Both the position numbers and the translations under genes were made by a program. A stretch of DNA of 64,000 bases from the NCBI RefSeq assembly GCF_001949145.1, contig NW_019091596.1, positions 271,790 to 335,789 on the forward strand, written 5' to 3'. Positions within the stretch are counted from its first letter, which is position 1; each line of letters begins with the position of its first letter. Below, piece after piece: positions 48,901 through 60,808 of the stretch. This stretch comes from Acanthaster planci. Lineage: Eukaryota > Echinodermata > Asteroidea > Valvatida > Acanthasteridae. The notes below the pieces were generated by a model. It was not told where the DNA came from and searched no databases. It saw only the letters and a program-made list of their open reading frames with translations.

Positions 48901-51900
48901 GTTTCTGGGGCTTGGGGTTGTGCTGGTGGATGCGGAGTGCATGTTTCCTGCCTAGAAACAGGAGCCTGGCGTAGATGGTGCAAATCAGCAGGCCTGGTAT
49001 CCCCACCAGCAGGCTTAGGATGATTGCATACCAACGGCGAGTGTGGACTGGCTCCTGCATAAGTATTACACAATAGGTACCGTAGGTACGGTTACTTGGC
49101 TCTTCCTCCCCGTCTTTCTCGAGTCCGGGGACAACCATAAATGAAGTGGCAAAGATGAAAGCAAGTCCGAACACTGCCCAGAGCAACGCTGCTGAGATCT
49201 TGAAGACTCGTTGGGCCTTTTTTTGGGTGTAATATAAAGGGCGCGTTATCACCATGTATCTGTCTACGCTTAATGCAGCGATGAATGCGACAGATGCAAA
49301 TGACGCGGCATCAAGCATGCATTTACTGAGGATGCAAACCTCTGGCCCAAAGGGCCACTGCTGTGCCAGGATAGCCACAAAGGTTGCAAGAAATGGCCAG
49401 ATTGTCAGCATATCTGCTATGGCCAGAGACACCATGCAAAGCTTGGTGCTGCTGTCGAGGTTGGGCATTCGACGAGCCACGACGATGGATAAAGTCCCTC
49501 CGATGCCATTAGCAGTGGTATTGAGCAAGTTGAAAGTTGCAAATAATGCTGTGACAGCTTGGTGATAAAAAACAGAGGTGCTCATTCCAGAAGTTGAGAG
49601 TTACATCAGTGGCATATGCTCGTGTAGAAGTTGCCCCATGTGAACATGTGCATTCACATGTCAGTCCTTGGTTTAGAGGCGCTACTTAAACAGCAGTGAA
49701 AGCATTGGAAACTGCAGTGCATGTGTCTCACGATCATGGGTGCATGCTGAAGTTGGACCTCAATTACAGAACCAGCACTGACTGACTGCTAGTGGGTACT
49801 TGCGCACGGAAAAAAACCCCAACTAAAGCCTGAGTGTACATGTGGTGCTTAAACACGGTCAGGGTACCCGGTACCGGTTGTTCTGGCTGTTGGCATGACT
49901 ACGTGTGGCAATTTCTAACAGATGGATGTACATGTACATTGAGGCTAGGCTAATGGACACAACAAACACCAGGCCAGAACTCATTAGAAATCAATTTTTG
50001 TTGATTGTCAGGCAAGCACATATTACCGTGAGATTCCTGCCTCGACGTTAAGTATTAAAACTTGCTTCTCTGGAAGATTTCTCCTCCCCCCCACCCTTTC
50101 CCCATTTAAGTGTCAATCTCAAGGTTCCACTTTGCAGGTGACTTTTTTGGCTGAAAATTGTAACAAAATTGTTTCAAAAAGACAAGATAGCAGCCAACGT
50201 CTGATAGGAACAGATTTCACCTTTTTGAGTCGCCTCTCCATGTGCAAATGCGACCTTTTTGAAATTAAACTTCTGTCTTAATTGGTACCATTTGTAGAAA
50301 TAATTGGTTGGTCTTCAAAAGTGAGCTATTTAACCTTGTTTGTTGTAAAATTTAAAGCAGATTTCATTTGTCCTGTCCGAACAACTGAAGTGGAATTGAC
50401 CATTATCATTTTTGAAAAGAAATCATAATCTATTCATTTGTCCGTGTATAGTAACTCTGTCATGTGCTGTAACAACTGCAAGAGTAAATGGCCATGTTAA
50501 AAGTGCATTGGGAGAATTTTATTTTTGTAAGAATTATACTTAAATTCCTTTATAATACAAGAGCTTTCAGCTATCAAAGCATGGCATAACCGTCCCCGAT
50601 CTGTTGCAGATGAAGTCTTCAAATCTTGTAGTACAAAACCCGATCTTTTTTCATCTGAAGTTGTTTGTGTTTCTGCTTTTGTTGAACAAGTTGTCCTTTC
50701 ACTGCATACATATTTTTACAAAAATTTTACGAAAAAATTGTCAATCGCTGATCTGCTTTGAACCATTTGATTTAGCTGATCAGTAGGTTGCATAATAGTC
50801 AAGAAGTGTTGTGGCTTTTGTTCACAATAGCTAATGCAAAACAGGTCTTTTGAATCCCATGTATCGAAAATGAAAACACATAAAATTATCATTGCTGGCA
50901 CCATGATACATGTTCATTTATATGCCAAACATGCCAAATCCAACCAAATCCAATGACTGTAGGTGATTTATTTTAAACCTTAAAAGTTACATGTGGGTCT
51001 GGTGCTTTGCTTTTGTTTGGTTATATCTCCTGTAAATTTGTGAAAGTTTCTGTTTTGTACAAACTACTTTGAAACCCAGCTGGCGTAGGTTGTATCTTCT
51101 TGTATCTTGTATCTGGAGACTTAGAGCATAGGTAACTTTGGGACTTCTGTGTTCGGTTTCGCCTTTCAACCATGTACTCTGTGTTGTGGGAGAGCTTGTG
51201 AGACAAACATGACTCACTGGTATGATAACTGTACGGGTGAGCAGGCGGTTGTAGGTTCGATTCCCTCCTGAAGTTTTTCCTGTCCATCTCTTCAACAGCA
51301 GGGGATATCTACTGCTACAGTGGTGGAGAGCAAGTCCCAATTCATTAAATACACTAGTTTCCATATGTGTAAAAGCAGGTTGGGCAATAAACAAGATTGA
51401 TTCTTGAGGTTGCTAGAAATTGCTTGTAAATGTCATCCACCAGTCTGTGCCATCCATGCAGAGAGACAGTCCTTGAAGGTCCACGGTAAACAAGGGAAGA
51501 TGGACAGCTTCCAATTAGGGCTTATGTATGCTGGATTACCCTGGGAGTGTTTTTCTATGGTTTGACTGGCGCATAATAACCTGTTAATCTGTACTTGCCA
51601 GTGAGTATCCACATACCGTACAGTTCTTTTTTCTTCATGACTTTGACTTGTGTTAATGCTTGCTGCTAATTATCTGGCATAAATTATTGTCTGCGTTTCT
51701 TATCTTTGCTAACTTACACATCACTGTTTGCAGAATTGTTTGTGGTTTTATATTAATTTTGCTTATATGGACCTTGGTTACGAAAAACTGGCTTGTGGAA
51801 TTTGAATATACATGTACTGGTAGCTGATTGAATTTCATTTTAAATTTTAAATTAAAAGATTAAATATACTACAGCACATGAGGTATTTTGTCAATAGTAT

Positions 51901-54900
51901 TAACACATGCGATGTACCAGTATATCGGCCTGCCGTCACACTGTGCATGCTCCTTTCATAAGGAACACATATAAAGCAAGTGTGTTTGTCTTTGGTGTTT
52001 ACTATCCCTTGTTACCATGGTATTCCCTTGCTGAGTTGGTACACTGCAGAAGTGGTTCTGTAATCCACAATTTGGACTGTACCTGTAACTGTGAGGGTTT
52101 TCCAGTACTCAGCTTTGTTGTTCTTTCCGGCATCCAGTTGATTTTTATCCCCTCCCCCTGACTTTGAAATCGTTTGTGCAGGGTGAAGTTGTTAGCTCAA
52201 TTGCTGATACAAGTGGATTATGGAAGGGTGCGCTGTCGACCCAAACTTTAAAAATTTTTGTTTCATTCGAGCTCACAAGCTGTCTACATGCGCATCAACA
52301 TGTACATATGGACTGTGACATGTTCTTGAATGTCGTTATTTACCAGGACGCCTTGGAGGCTGCAATGAAGGCGGGTCTCTGGGGCCATGCCCTCCTCCTT
52401 GCCTGCAAGATGGACAGTAGAACCCACACGAGCGTCATGACAAGGTAAGAGTCTCTGCTTTATAAGTGGATGGTCATTGTTAAAAAAAAAATCTGTGAAG
52501 CTTTACTGATTTGTTATAGCTATTGAGCATTGAGTTTCACAATGTGATGTTCAGGGGTGTGAGAATTCATATTTTTAGCTGATTTGAGCTTTTTTTGCTT
52601 AGATTGTTGACGCTGAATTTCAGCTATTTTGTGCACCTGGTTTGTACAAAAGTATGAGAACTTCTTACACTTCAGCATTTTGCTAGCTGTTTTCAGCTTT
52701 AAGTGGCCACTCACACCCCTGTATGTTGAAATCAATACCACATGAAACAGCTTTTCGATCCTTTTTCACAGTGAAAGTAAATTTTTTTTATTCATATTTT
52801 ACCTTTGCTTTTTACTTGCGATCCGACGTAACACTACATGTAAAGGTATGCAAGAAGACATGGCACGCCATACGGTGTAACATCAACATTTTGTATACCA
52901 TCTTTTCAGGTGCCGTGCACTGTTTGTAAATTTGTGATTTGGCTTTTTCTGGAGAAGGCCAAAGTTGCATGATGGCAACATACATTTAGTTGTCATAAAT
53001 TCTGCACTGTGTACAGTAGTTGATATCTGTACCTTCCAGCGCTTTACTTGTTCTGGGTCACACTCATCTTTAGAAGCAGTGTTTTGGTCTAGTTACTCAA
53101 GTAACCTGAATGCTCCACCAAGTTCAGCAGTTTAGGAACAATAAATGCCGTGCTCTGATTCCGTTGCTGTCCTGTCTGTTGCTTTGTAGATTTGCCAACA
53201 GTCTACCCATGAATGATCCACTTCAGACCCTGTATCAGCTCATGTCAGACAGGCAACCAGCCGCTGTCACCGTGAGTTGATTGCCTTTGTTCAACTTCAC
53301 GACCACGCCCTCTTTTTGTAATAGATTTGGCGAGAAAAGTTTGTTTGACTTCAGGCCATTCAAGTGTGTGACACAAGAGGGGGGAATTGTATTACACGTA
53401 CATGTATCTCTTACGTCCTTGGAACACATGCTTCAAAGCTGCCCCAGTTTGCCAGATCCCATCCCAGTGCAGAAAGCAAGCAGCAGTATTTTTAACAGTT
53501 TGATTGAATTTCCCTAAGAAATGAATTGGTTGACTGTGTGGTCCTTCATTCAAACCAGGTAAATTGGTATGTGTACCAGACCACATTCTGGTTGTTTCTT
53601 GTCAAGCTGTTTGTGGCTGAAGTAATTTCCACTGTAAACAGTTCAGCAGTGTTGTAGTCGAGCCCATCACCAGTCATTCCATCTTAACCAATTTACAAGA
53701 TATTCAAATGTACTGTGACAAAAGCATTTGTTTGTCATTGTTCACTCTGCTTCTTACGACTGGTCTGGTGTGAAAGGACTTGTGGTGGACTGGACTACAA
53801 CACCGCATTTTATTAAATTAATTGGAATGGCTGTGATACCTTGATTGTCTTAAGTGGGCTATTTCCCATGTACAAAATTTTGTGCTGTTTGCCTTTGGTC
53901 AGTTAATATACATGTTGAGTATTGAACCAAGTTCTGGAATTTTTCTACGCCTTGTTTTTTGGGTTTGTTTTGCTTGAAGAGTTGCGCGGATGAGAAGTGG
54001 GGTGACTGGAGACCTCATCTGGCCATGATCCTGTCCAACCTCAGCCAGGACTCAGAACTGGACCTCAAGAGCATCGTCACACTGGGAGATTCTCTCGGTA
54101 CGAAATTCAGCCAGCTGTATCATAGTAGCTACAGCCTGTGTGCGGAGATCAAAATTCAAATGTCCAGTTAGATTCAATTTCTTTCTAATGGTTCTTAAAG
54201 GCATAAGTGGATATATGTTGGGACCCTGTGGTTTGCCCATTAAGGCCACATAAGGGCATTTGCCATTTATATAGAACACAAGAAATAGGTATTTCAACCC
54301 CTTCGCTATGGAGTACTGCTACTACAGCACCATTGTGTGAGCATATAGTGCATACATGTACCACACATACAGTCCATTCACCATGCAGCTGCTGGTTCAT
54401 TGGGGCGTGCTGCTGGACAAAGCTCTCCATTCAGGGCACACCACAGCCCAGCAGTCGCGGTCAAAATAATCCTGCTGTGAAGGGTTAAGGGTTGCCTTTA
54501 AGCAAAAACAAATGTATACCACAGTCTGCATGCTGTTGTCTAGCCCACAAAAATGTTGGTGATCATTTGTTGGATAGTTCATTTCCACCAATCTCACTCC
54601 TGATTTACTCGTGATGGAAAGGTTTTTGTGCTAAAAATTCCTTAACTTTAGCATGTGGAAGTGTTTCGTACTTTCATTGCCAGCTGGTGTACTTGTGTTA
54701 TTTGTAGAAATTTTGAAGACATGTCAGAATTACGTTGCAGTTCTGTTCAGTTGAAATTCCGAATTATTCACCTGTTGCTTTCCAACGTCTCCACACAACC
54801 CTTTCTGTAGCTTCCCGGGGTCTGCTGAAGGCGGCTCATTTTGTGTACCTGATGGCCCAGGTGGGGTTCGGTGTCTACAGCAAGAAGACAACCAAGATGG

Positions 54901-57900
54901 TGCTGCTGGGTGCTAGTCACAGGTATAGTGAGCCTGGGGGGGGGAAGGGAAGGGGAAAGGAGGGGAGGAGAGATACATGTAGATAGGTTCGACTGATCAC
55001 CAAATTTCAGGTTGTCTTTAGACCCTTGTCGTCCTGTTGAAAGCAAGTCATTCAGTTTCTTGAGAATTGCCATTAAGACAGTGCTCCCTGTCATCAGCCA
55101 GCTGTAGTTGATGTGGCATTCAAGCCGCGTCGCCGATAATGTAGGCTGGTTTGACATTTGATCAGCCGTTACTGTCATTCGCTGGGTACTCATAAGAAGG
55201 CCCCATGGTTTATGCAGATTCCTACGGAGATTGCTTCACTTGACGTATGCAAGCGCCGTTGTGCATACTCTGTCAGCTTGACTGGATATTATGGTGTTTA
55301 ACAGGAGATAATACAACCACACATCACAAGGTTGCTGTAGAGATCCTTCAATGGTACAAGTCAAAATGTTGGAAAAATACAGTGTTAATGGAAAGAGTCG
55401 CTCTGAGAGATGGCTTGGAGATTAATTGATGCTTGTCGTGTACATGGATGCAGTTGTCACCAGTCTCATGTTCCTTCTTTTCCGCCTCACTTTTGACCTG
55501 AATTACATCGGCAAGATGTTTTACCGCTTTAAAGTTTGTTTTTTGGCTTAGAACCATCCATCACCAGACGACTGCCTCGTTCATGAGACAGGCAGTCTGC
55601 AGTGTTCCTGTACCTTGACAGTAATTCTCTCTTTTTGCAGTCTTCCCTTCAAATCGTTTGCCCTGAATGAGTGCATACAGCAGACGGAGATCTACGAGTA
55701 CGCGCAGCTGCTGTTCAATAAACAGTACACCATCCCAAATTACCAACCCTACAAGTTCATCTACGCTACTCGGTTGGCTGAGCATGGGTTCACCGCACAG
55801 GTACACTGAACATTCTGGCAGGGGTTTTCTTTTCTTAGGGTAGAAGGGGTGTCTGGGAAGGGGGGGGTTCCAAAGGTTTGGTTGTCAGAAGAGGAGAGGG
55901 CAGACAAACATTCAACATTCCACATCCAACTGTTCATTCTACAATCATTGGTGATGAAGAATACGGCCGTTTACAATAGTGCTCCACCAAGAGTTTGCAA
56001 CACGTTGGCCAATCGCAATGCGCCAAATTTGTCGACCCAAGGCGCATTTGAAAAGGGTCGACAAATTTCGCGCGTTATGATTGGCCAACGCGTTGCGAAC
56101 TCTTGGTGGCACACTATTGTGAATCGCCCATATTCAATGGTGCCTTTATTTAAACAAATGTTGCTGTTGGTCAGTTCCCCATTGGATGCTGAACAGATAG
56201 ACAGAAAACACTGGTGATGTTTTTACATCAGTGCAATGTAGCCTGGATTTGGAGCCTGTTTCTATTTTCATTGAGTTTCTATTCTACTACTAGAATGTTT
56301 AGGATGGCTAGATGTATGAAATGTAAATGAGATTGAAAAGAATCAATTGTGGCAAATCAGACCTCTGCAAAATTCAATTACTACTAAGCTGAGATAGCAG
56401 TGTGTAGCTTTCTTAACCCTAACTCCCATGGTTGTGTAAGATCATATTGGAATCAGGGGATATAAAAGCCCTGTTAAGATTAAACGTAGCCATCGGGATT
56501 CCTATGAGTTGACAATGTAGGTTTCAGGAATGATTGTAAAAAGTTTGGAAGCAAGGAAACACCTGTTTGCATTGTGCATGGTTGTTTTTCAGTTTAAAAA
56601 GGCAATGCAAATGAAGGAAAAGTGTTAACATGTTGACAACAGTTTTGATATTTTAGAGTAGCAAAGTAGAATTGATGTCTGGTGCTGTCTAAATGATGTG
56701 CTGTATAACATTTACCGGCATTGCACTTATTGATTTATTCAGGAATAAACATACATACACTATTGCACGCTGGAAATAGGTGCTCCGTGACCAAAACTTA
56801 TGTGAGTTTGTAAGCACTTGGCATGTGGTGTGTATGTCCATTAGCCAAATGATGGATGGGAGAATTCTTCTTTGGGGCTTTGCAGGCTGTGAGTTACTGT
56901 GAAGAGGTGGCCAAAGCTGTGGTGTACATGCCCAGTCTCTACAGCCCCACACTAGTCAGCCAAATCTCTCAGGTGAGGAGCTATCCCTGTTTTACCTGAC
57001 ATTCTCAAAATATAACTTAGAGAAGTCAGAAGAAAACTGATTGTATGGGAGAGGCATTTTGGACAAGGTTTAGAGATGACCATACTCTAATCAAATGATT
57101 CAGATGTTACTCCAATGATGGATGGTTAGATTTGTCTAGTCAACTGTGGAACCAGGCCGGAGAAATGGATGTATTACTGGTTAATAATCCAGCTTGCCTC
57201 ATAATCGAGTACTGAGTGAATCATTGATGTAGATAGAAGTATGCTGACTGGGGTCATTCAAGTCTTACTGTGTTCTGTTAGGGCATTGGTCAGAAGGAAT
57301 TGACTTCATCATTAAATTGTGCTGTAACTTGCTCTTGATTAAATGCACTTGGTGACATACACTGAGCTGAAATTCAATGCTGAATGACTATGATGGTAAC
57401 TTCCCAGTCCGTCTTTCAATTTGCCTCCGTGCAGTGGCACATGTTGCATACTTTGTAATGCTAACATTCCAAATTTGTGCAACGTTTGGACGTGGCATTT
57501 CACAAGGGCGGACACCGAATGTAAAGGTTGCTTTTTCCTTGTGATTGCACCCTTTTCTCAACCTCTCCTACCTTGCAGCTTGCCAATCGCCTGATCTACC
57601 ACGATGATCGATACTCTGATGGCCTACAGACTGCTGCTCCTGATTGGCTGAACAGACTGCAAGACATATTCAACCAAATGAATGTAAGTGCCTGCTAATT
57701 ACAGCAGGCCTCTAGTCATTGAAAAAAAAGAAGAAAGCTTCAGTATTTTGAGCATTTTAACTGTGTGCAATTCACACACAATTTGATATAACTGTTAGAT
57801 ATAATAATATAATGTTTGATATAACATTAGATGGTAGCTATTTATTGGTGGCTTTTGCTATTCAGGATGGTCAGATTCTACCTTCTTCCTCATCTGGTAC

Positions 57901-59157
57901 CCCGATGCCTTGGGTAGAGTCCTACAGTAACCTCAGTGCTGTGGACAGCAGCAGTGTGGACAGCGGTGGGCCTACCTTTGAAGTGCCCAGCACGGAAGGC
58001 AAAGAAGCTCAAGCCGCAGGTAAGCTGGACTTAGATTTCGTACAGAGTGTAGTCCTGAGAAGCATTGTTCAGCTGTTGCTACTGTATGCAGTTTACTCAC
58101 CAAAGTCACGTCAGGGTATGTTTGAACCCAGGACGGCTTGCTCTTGGAGCTGGCATTAGCACACAAACTGGCTTAAAGATTGTATTGAGACCTGTTGTCT
58201 GTGGCTAGGTCTAGGTCTTCACTCCATTGGAAATATGCAGGACTCAATGACAACAGCTCTGGAAGCCATATTGGAAATGGCCTTAGCATAGAAATTACAA
58301 GTTGGACTAATACAGGGCACCAGCCAAAATGCTGTGAGGTGTTTGTTGTCCTTGATTGGTCCCCTACCGGCTTTTGCTTAGCTTGCAGAGGCAATCAGAA
58401 GCATTTTCTGGTACAAGAAACACATCTTCAAGATTGTTTGCTTTGTACTGATTATGTTCTGAGTGTTTTCACTTTGTGGGAGGGGATTTTGTGGATTCAT
58501 AACATTTTTTGTTTATGATTGCACAGATGAAAATTGAAAGTTTGCCGCCTGCATAAATAATTCCTTGAATCGCAATGCAGAGCAGAGCTTCTTGCACAAA
58601 ATATTAGTAAATTCTCTTCATGAAATCATTGTAAAATGAATAAGATAAATAGGATTCACGCTAACATTTTGTAGAGACTAAGCACAATCCAACAATGCTT
58701 GTCACTTGTCACCTGCTCCAGTCAGTTGCATATCAAAGTCACTCAGCATTAAATATCAGTACCATTTTGCTCTTTAATACTCGCAGTTGGTGACTACACT
58801 CTGACTGCAAGTGGCTACTATCAGCCGGCAGCATCAGCTACGGGCTCCACAAATGACGGCACTCAGAATCAGCTTGGCGCATGCAGCTATGACCAACAGC
58901 AGCAGCTACCTCAGGAGAGTGCAACTCCCATGGCGGCGCAGTACCCAGAGAGCTACACGACGTTTGGTCAGCGGCACCAGCCGCTCTCATCGCTCCCCCA
59001 GGGCCTGGACCCGGGAGCCTCACTGACCAGCAACTTCTCGGAGTACAGCGTGACCAGCCTGACCAGCGCTACCTCGGCCGGGGAGTCGGGCACAGAGTTC
59101 GAGGAGAGTGGAGCGTCCAAGGCATCGTTTGGCTACTATGCTCCCGGGCCAAGAAGC
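33907..59157 (+). CDS. SEC16A: SEC16, COPII scaffold of ER exit sites (3' end missing)
   Basis: Nineteen coding exons: 33907-33961, 35507-38511, 39097-39281, 39728-39963, 40274-40514, 40963-41150, 42016-42167, 43081-43142, 43711-43849, 46113-46340, 52347-52444, 53190-53271, 53980-54097, 54811-54922, 55641-55800, 56886-56972, 57579-57683, 57866-58019, 58787-59157. They give 5778 nt, 1926 codons, all in phase. Residues 19-1020 are one 3-kb Gln/Pro/Ser-rich exon, with a poly-Q run near 984-998. Residues 1021-1303 are rich in Tyr, Arg, Asp and Gln. About 1304-1750 is the central conserved domain, including the helical ACE1 unit that binds SEC13: GRKK|DALEAAMKAGLWGHA, WGDWRPHLAMILSN, TEIYEYAQLL. 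SEC16 sits on the ER membrane and organises COPII coat assembly. The last exon ends at GTAAGA; the C-terminal region that binds SEC23 is absent, so the gene is partial. Reading through that donor would instead stop at 59211. Intron 10 hosts a GPCR gene on the other strand. SEC16A rather than a single ancestral SEC16 is a convenience symbol. Confidence 0.95.
34067..34655. mobile_element. TTAA-flanked inverted-end element in SEC16 intron 1
   Basis: Perfect 17-bp inverted ends: TTAACCACTTGCTGCCG at 34067-34083 and its reverse complement at 34639-34655, with TTAA at both outer borders. The 589 bp contain no transposase. The end sequence resembles that of the 190-bp TTAA elements. Confidence 0.8.
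40630..40680 (+). other. Possible 51-nt cassette exon of SEC16
   Basis: A pyrimidine tract and CCACCAG acceptor precede 51 nt that enter and leave in the same phase as the surrounding SEC16 introns, coding for PRSLTKEQSEFKDKIN between exons 5 and 6. The donor GTTTGG is weak; read-through would end at TAA 40697-40699. The stretch looks coding, but I cannot confirm it in other species. Confidence 0.35.
42415..42551. repeat. Small foldback in SEC16 intron 7
   Basis: The 21-base arms TAATGCTACTAATTACTACT(T) at 42415-42435 and 42531-42551 are reverse complements with two mismatches around about 95 bases. Confidence 0.5.
45553..46017. mobile_element. AT-rich inverted-end element, copy 2 (SEC16 intron 9)
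   Basis: The left end AGGGCTGAGTCAATTCG and the right end in reverse complement (TTGGCTGTGCCGAATATCC) are related inverted ends. Both sides carry GAATATCCAAAT. The right half matches 17145-17375. Non-autonomous; the hAT group or another DNA-transposon class is possible. Confidence 0.7.
46498..46710. repeat. Degenerate minisatellite in SEC16 intron 10
   Basis: About six head-to-tail units of roughly 29-35 bases follow the pattern GCAGTTTTTGC, CACATTC, then a (T/G)GAAAATAG-like tail. In one minus-strand frame the units show as recurring FQLNV and K residues, but the frame is not a gene. Confidence 0.65.
48602..49585 (-). CDS. Class A (rhodopsin-like) GPCR, nested in SEC16 intron
   Basis: A single-exon gene of 327 residues with seven hydrophobic segments, lying antisense in the 6-kb tenth SEC16 intron. 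Class A landmarks: SLAIADML in TM2 with D58, C84 at the start of TM3, DRYMVI (D108-R109-Y110), W136 in TM4, C172 in loop 2, P197 in TM5, P254 in TM6. N-glycosylation sites NTT (22-24) and NRT (165-167). Two key motifs are altered: the CWxP of TM6 reads TSVP (toggle Trp replaced by Ser252), and NPxxY of TM7 reads NALVY (Pro to Ala293). It is a plasma-membrane receptor, presumably G-protein coupled; the ligand cannot be told. Overall it resembles the broad group of orphan invertebrate rhodopsin-like receptors. Lack of introns is common for such expanded families. Confidence 0.9.
   Translation of the reverse strand: MSTSVFYHQAVTALFATFNLLNTTANGIGGTLSIVVARRMPNLDSSTKLCMVSLAIADMLTIWPFLATFVAILAQQWPFGPEVCILSKCMLDAASFASVAFIAALSVDRYMVITRPLYYTQKKAQRVFKISAALLWAVFGLAFIFATSFMVVPGLEKDGEEEPSNRTYGTYCVILMQEPVHTRRWYAIILSLLVGIPGLLICTIYARLLFLGRKHALRIHQHNPKPQKHNAESGRRGYKTFAAVTLCFALTSVPYVASVVYGVFFTSNPLEKPQSTIIVWCKFLFNAHGWLNALVYIFLNRCFRQEAKKVLVVAWQHTCKQQVHPAH
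52552..52721. mobile_element. 170-bp miniature element in SEC16 intron 11
   Basis: The ends CAGGGGTGTGAG and CTCACACCCCTG are exact inverted repeats. The right side is followed by TA. Size and ends fit a mariner-type miniature element; no coding frame. Confidence 0.65.
54294..54488. mobile_element. TTAA-type miniature element, copy 2 (SEC16 intron 13)
   Basis: This copy matches 22533-22722 over its whole length, in the same orientation, including CACCATGCAGCTGCTGGTTC and GGTCAAAATAATCCTGC. The right border is TTAA; the left is TCAA, a one-base decay. Confidence 0.75.
55973..56120. mobile_element. 148-bp foldback element in SEC16 intron 15
   Basis: The 66-base arms (55973-56038 and 56055-56120) are reverse complements with about eight mismatches around a 16-base loop. 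The arm begins ACAATAGTG and ends ATTTGTCGACCC. Pairing continues more weakly about 10 bases outward. Almost the whole element is stem. Confidence 0.9.
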
Positions 59158-60208
59158 GTAAGAACCGTAGACATCATAAAACCTAGACTGGACATGTCAG
59201 CTCAAAAGTGATGCTTGTGTCTGTTGTGCAGAGAATGATGAAATGCTCGTGCGTGATCACTCAGTGTGAAGATAGTCGATCCTCATCACAAACATAAGTG
59301 AAGGTGTGATCAATACATAATTTGTGGAGGTCAGTGGTAAAAATGACCCTGAACAGATTTCATGCACATAGCGCAACCAGCTGTTCCAGGATTCATTCAA
59401 TTTGTATTCTGCCCTGCTGACCATTACGAGCATTGGCCAACAAAACTTTTCCAAGACCTTGATTCTCTTAATGTCTTCTTTCCTGGGCATATGCTGCTGC
59501 AGGCCATACTGTCATCTAGAGCTTCTAGTCTGATGTTTTGTCAAGATCTGTTGAGTGTGCAGTCCTTCCAGTGTTGAAACAATAACTAAACGATTGATCT
59601 AACCATGTGGAGACAAATGTACAATCTCTGCTGCTGTTCCTGGTAGATATTCACCCCTACCACAATACTTGAACACGTAGAAATTTAATTCAGCTCACAT
59701 GAGAAAAGCCTGTTTTATTTCTCTGAGTTCGTCTTGTTTGGCACGCTTGTGCCCTGTCCCGGTTGACTCGTCTGCGCAAATGCATTCCAAGACAATGATT
59801 TTACACAAACAAAAAACTGATGTACTTTTGCTTGCACGTAATGAAAGGGACATGTCCTGTCTAGCTTTTATTAGATGTGCATGATAAGAACATAAATTGC
59901 TACCATGTATGAAGAAGCTCGTTCGCCCATGGATCCTGTCTTTCATTTGGCATGGCACTTCTGGTGTCGTGCTATGTGTACACGTACTTACATGTACATG
60001 TACACGTAGCAGGGTGTATTTACACTGTGACTGTGTTCCTCAAAGAAAGACTATACTGCAGCCACCATTCCAGAAGGAATGATACAGTCACCAACTAGAG
60101 TATTCCACCATTAGCAGCCAGAGTGACAACTTTGTGCGCACTCGGGCATGCTGTGGTAATTGGGCAGGCCGTCGCAATGAAGCAACTATAACATTTTGAA
60201 AGTAATTG

Positions 60209-60247
60209 CAAGTTTTAAGAAAAGTTGCCTACCATAAATAATTTTCA
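60209..60247. repeat. 39-base direct repeat, copy 1
   Basis: CAAGTTTTAAGAAAAG then TTGCCTACCATAAATAATTT and TCA. It recurs with one difference exactly 600 bases downstream. Confidence 0.85.
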
Positions 60248-60808
60248 GTTAAATTAAAAGTAAGGTCACTCAATGACATAAGAAACATTCATGTTTCCTA
60301 TTCTGCCCAAGTATGGAGAAAAAGACAGCTCGACTAATTTCTTTGTAAGGCCATATGTTCCGGTAGTATTATTACACCACTCAAAGGAGTCAGTGTATAT
60401 ACATGTATGCATGTCCAGCTGTCAACATACGTGTACACTGGTGTTAATTACATGTGATCAATGATGCAATATTGGTATTGCATGCTCATGGACTTGCACA
60501 AGAGCTGGATTCTGTGGAGATGCATCAGTACATGTACATGTCACCCCAACCTCTTAAGAGGTTCTCTGCAGACAATTTAGAAGGGTCTGGACATGCCAAA
60601 TACTATGGACCACTGACAAATGAAAACACAATTGAAACAGTCTTGAATTATGAAAATGTATTCCACCAAAGCCCCTACTATTGTCACAAATTATTCACAA
60701 CTGGTCAACGATAATGAATAATGGGTTTGCGGGTACACTGGCCGAAACGTCCAATTAATACTAGCCGGTTCTTTTAAGAACCACACCTCGCCAAAAAGAG
60801 ATTGATTC

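Noticed and set aside
49254-49565. 103-residue plus-strand frame
   Set aside because: Antisense shadow of the nested GPCR gene.
59158-59211. SEC16 ending by read-through of the last exon
   Set aside because: A good GTAAGA donor follows codon 1926, and family proteins continue with a conserved C-terminal region; kept only as an alternative end.
59980-60010. Frequent ACATGTAC-type self-complementary words (here and many other sites)
   Set aside because: Dispersed short words typical of background in such genomes; no array or regular spacing.
60454-60714. 86-residue plus-strand frame as a missing SEC16 exon
   Set aside because: No acceptor-donor pair with matching phase and no resemblance to the SEC16 C-terminus.
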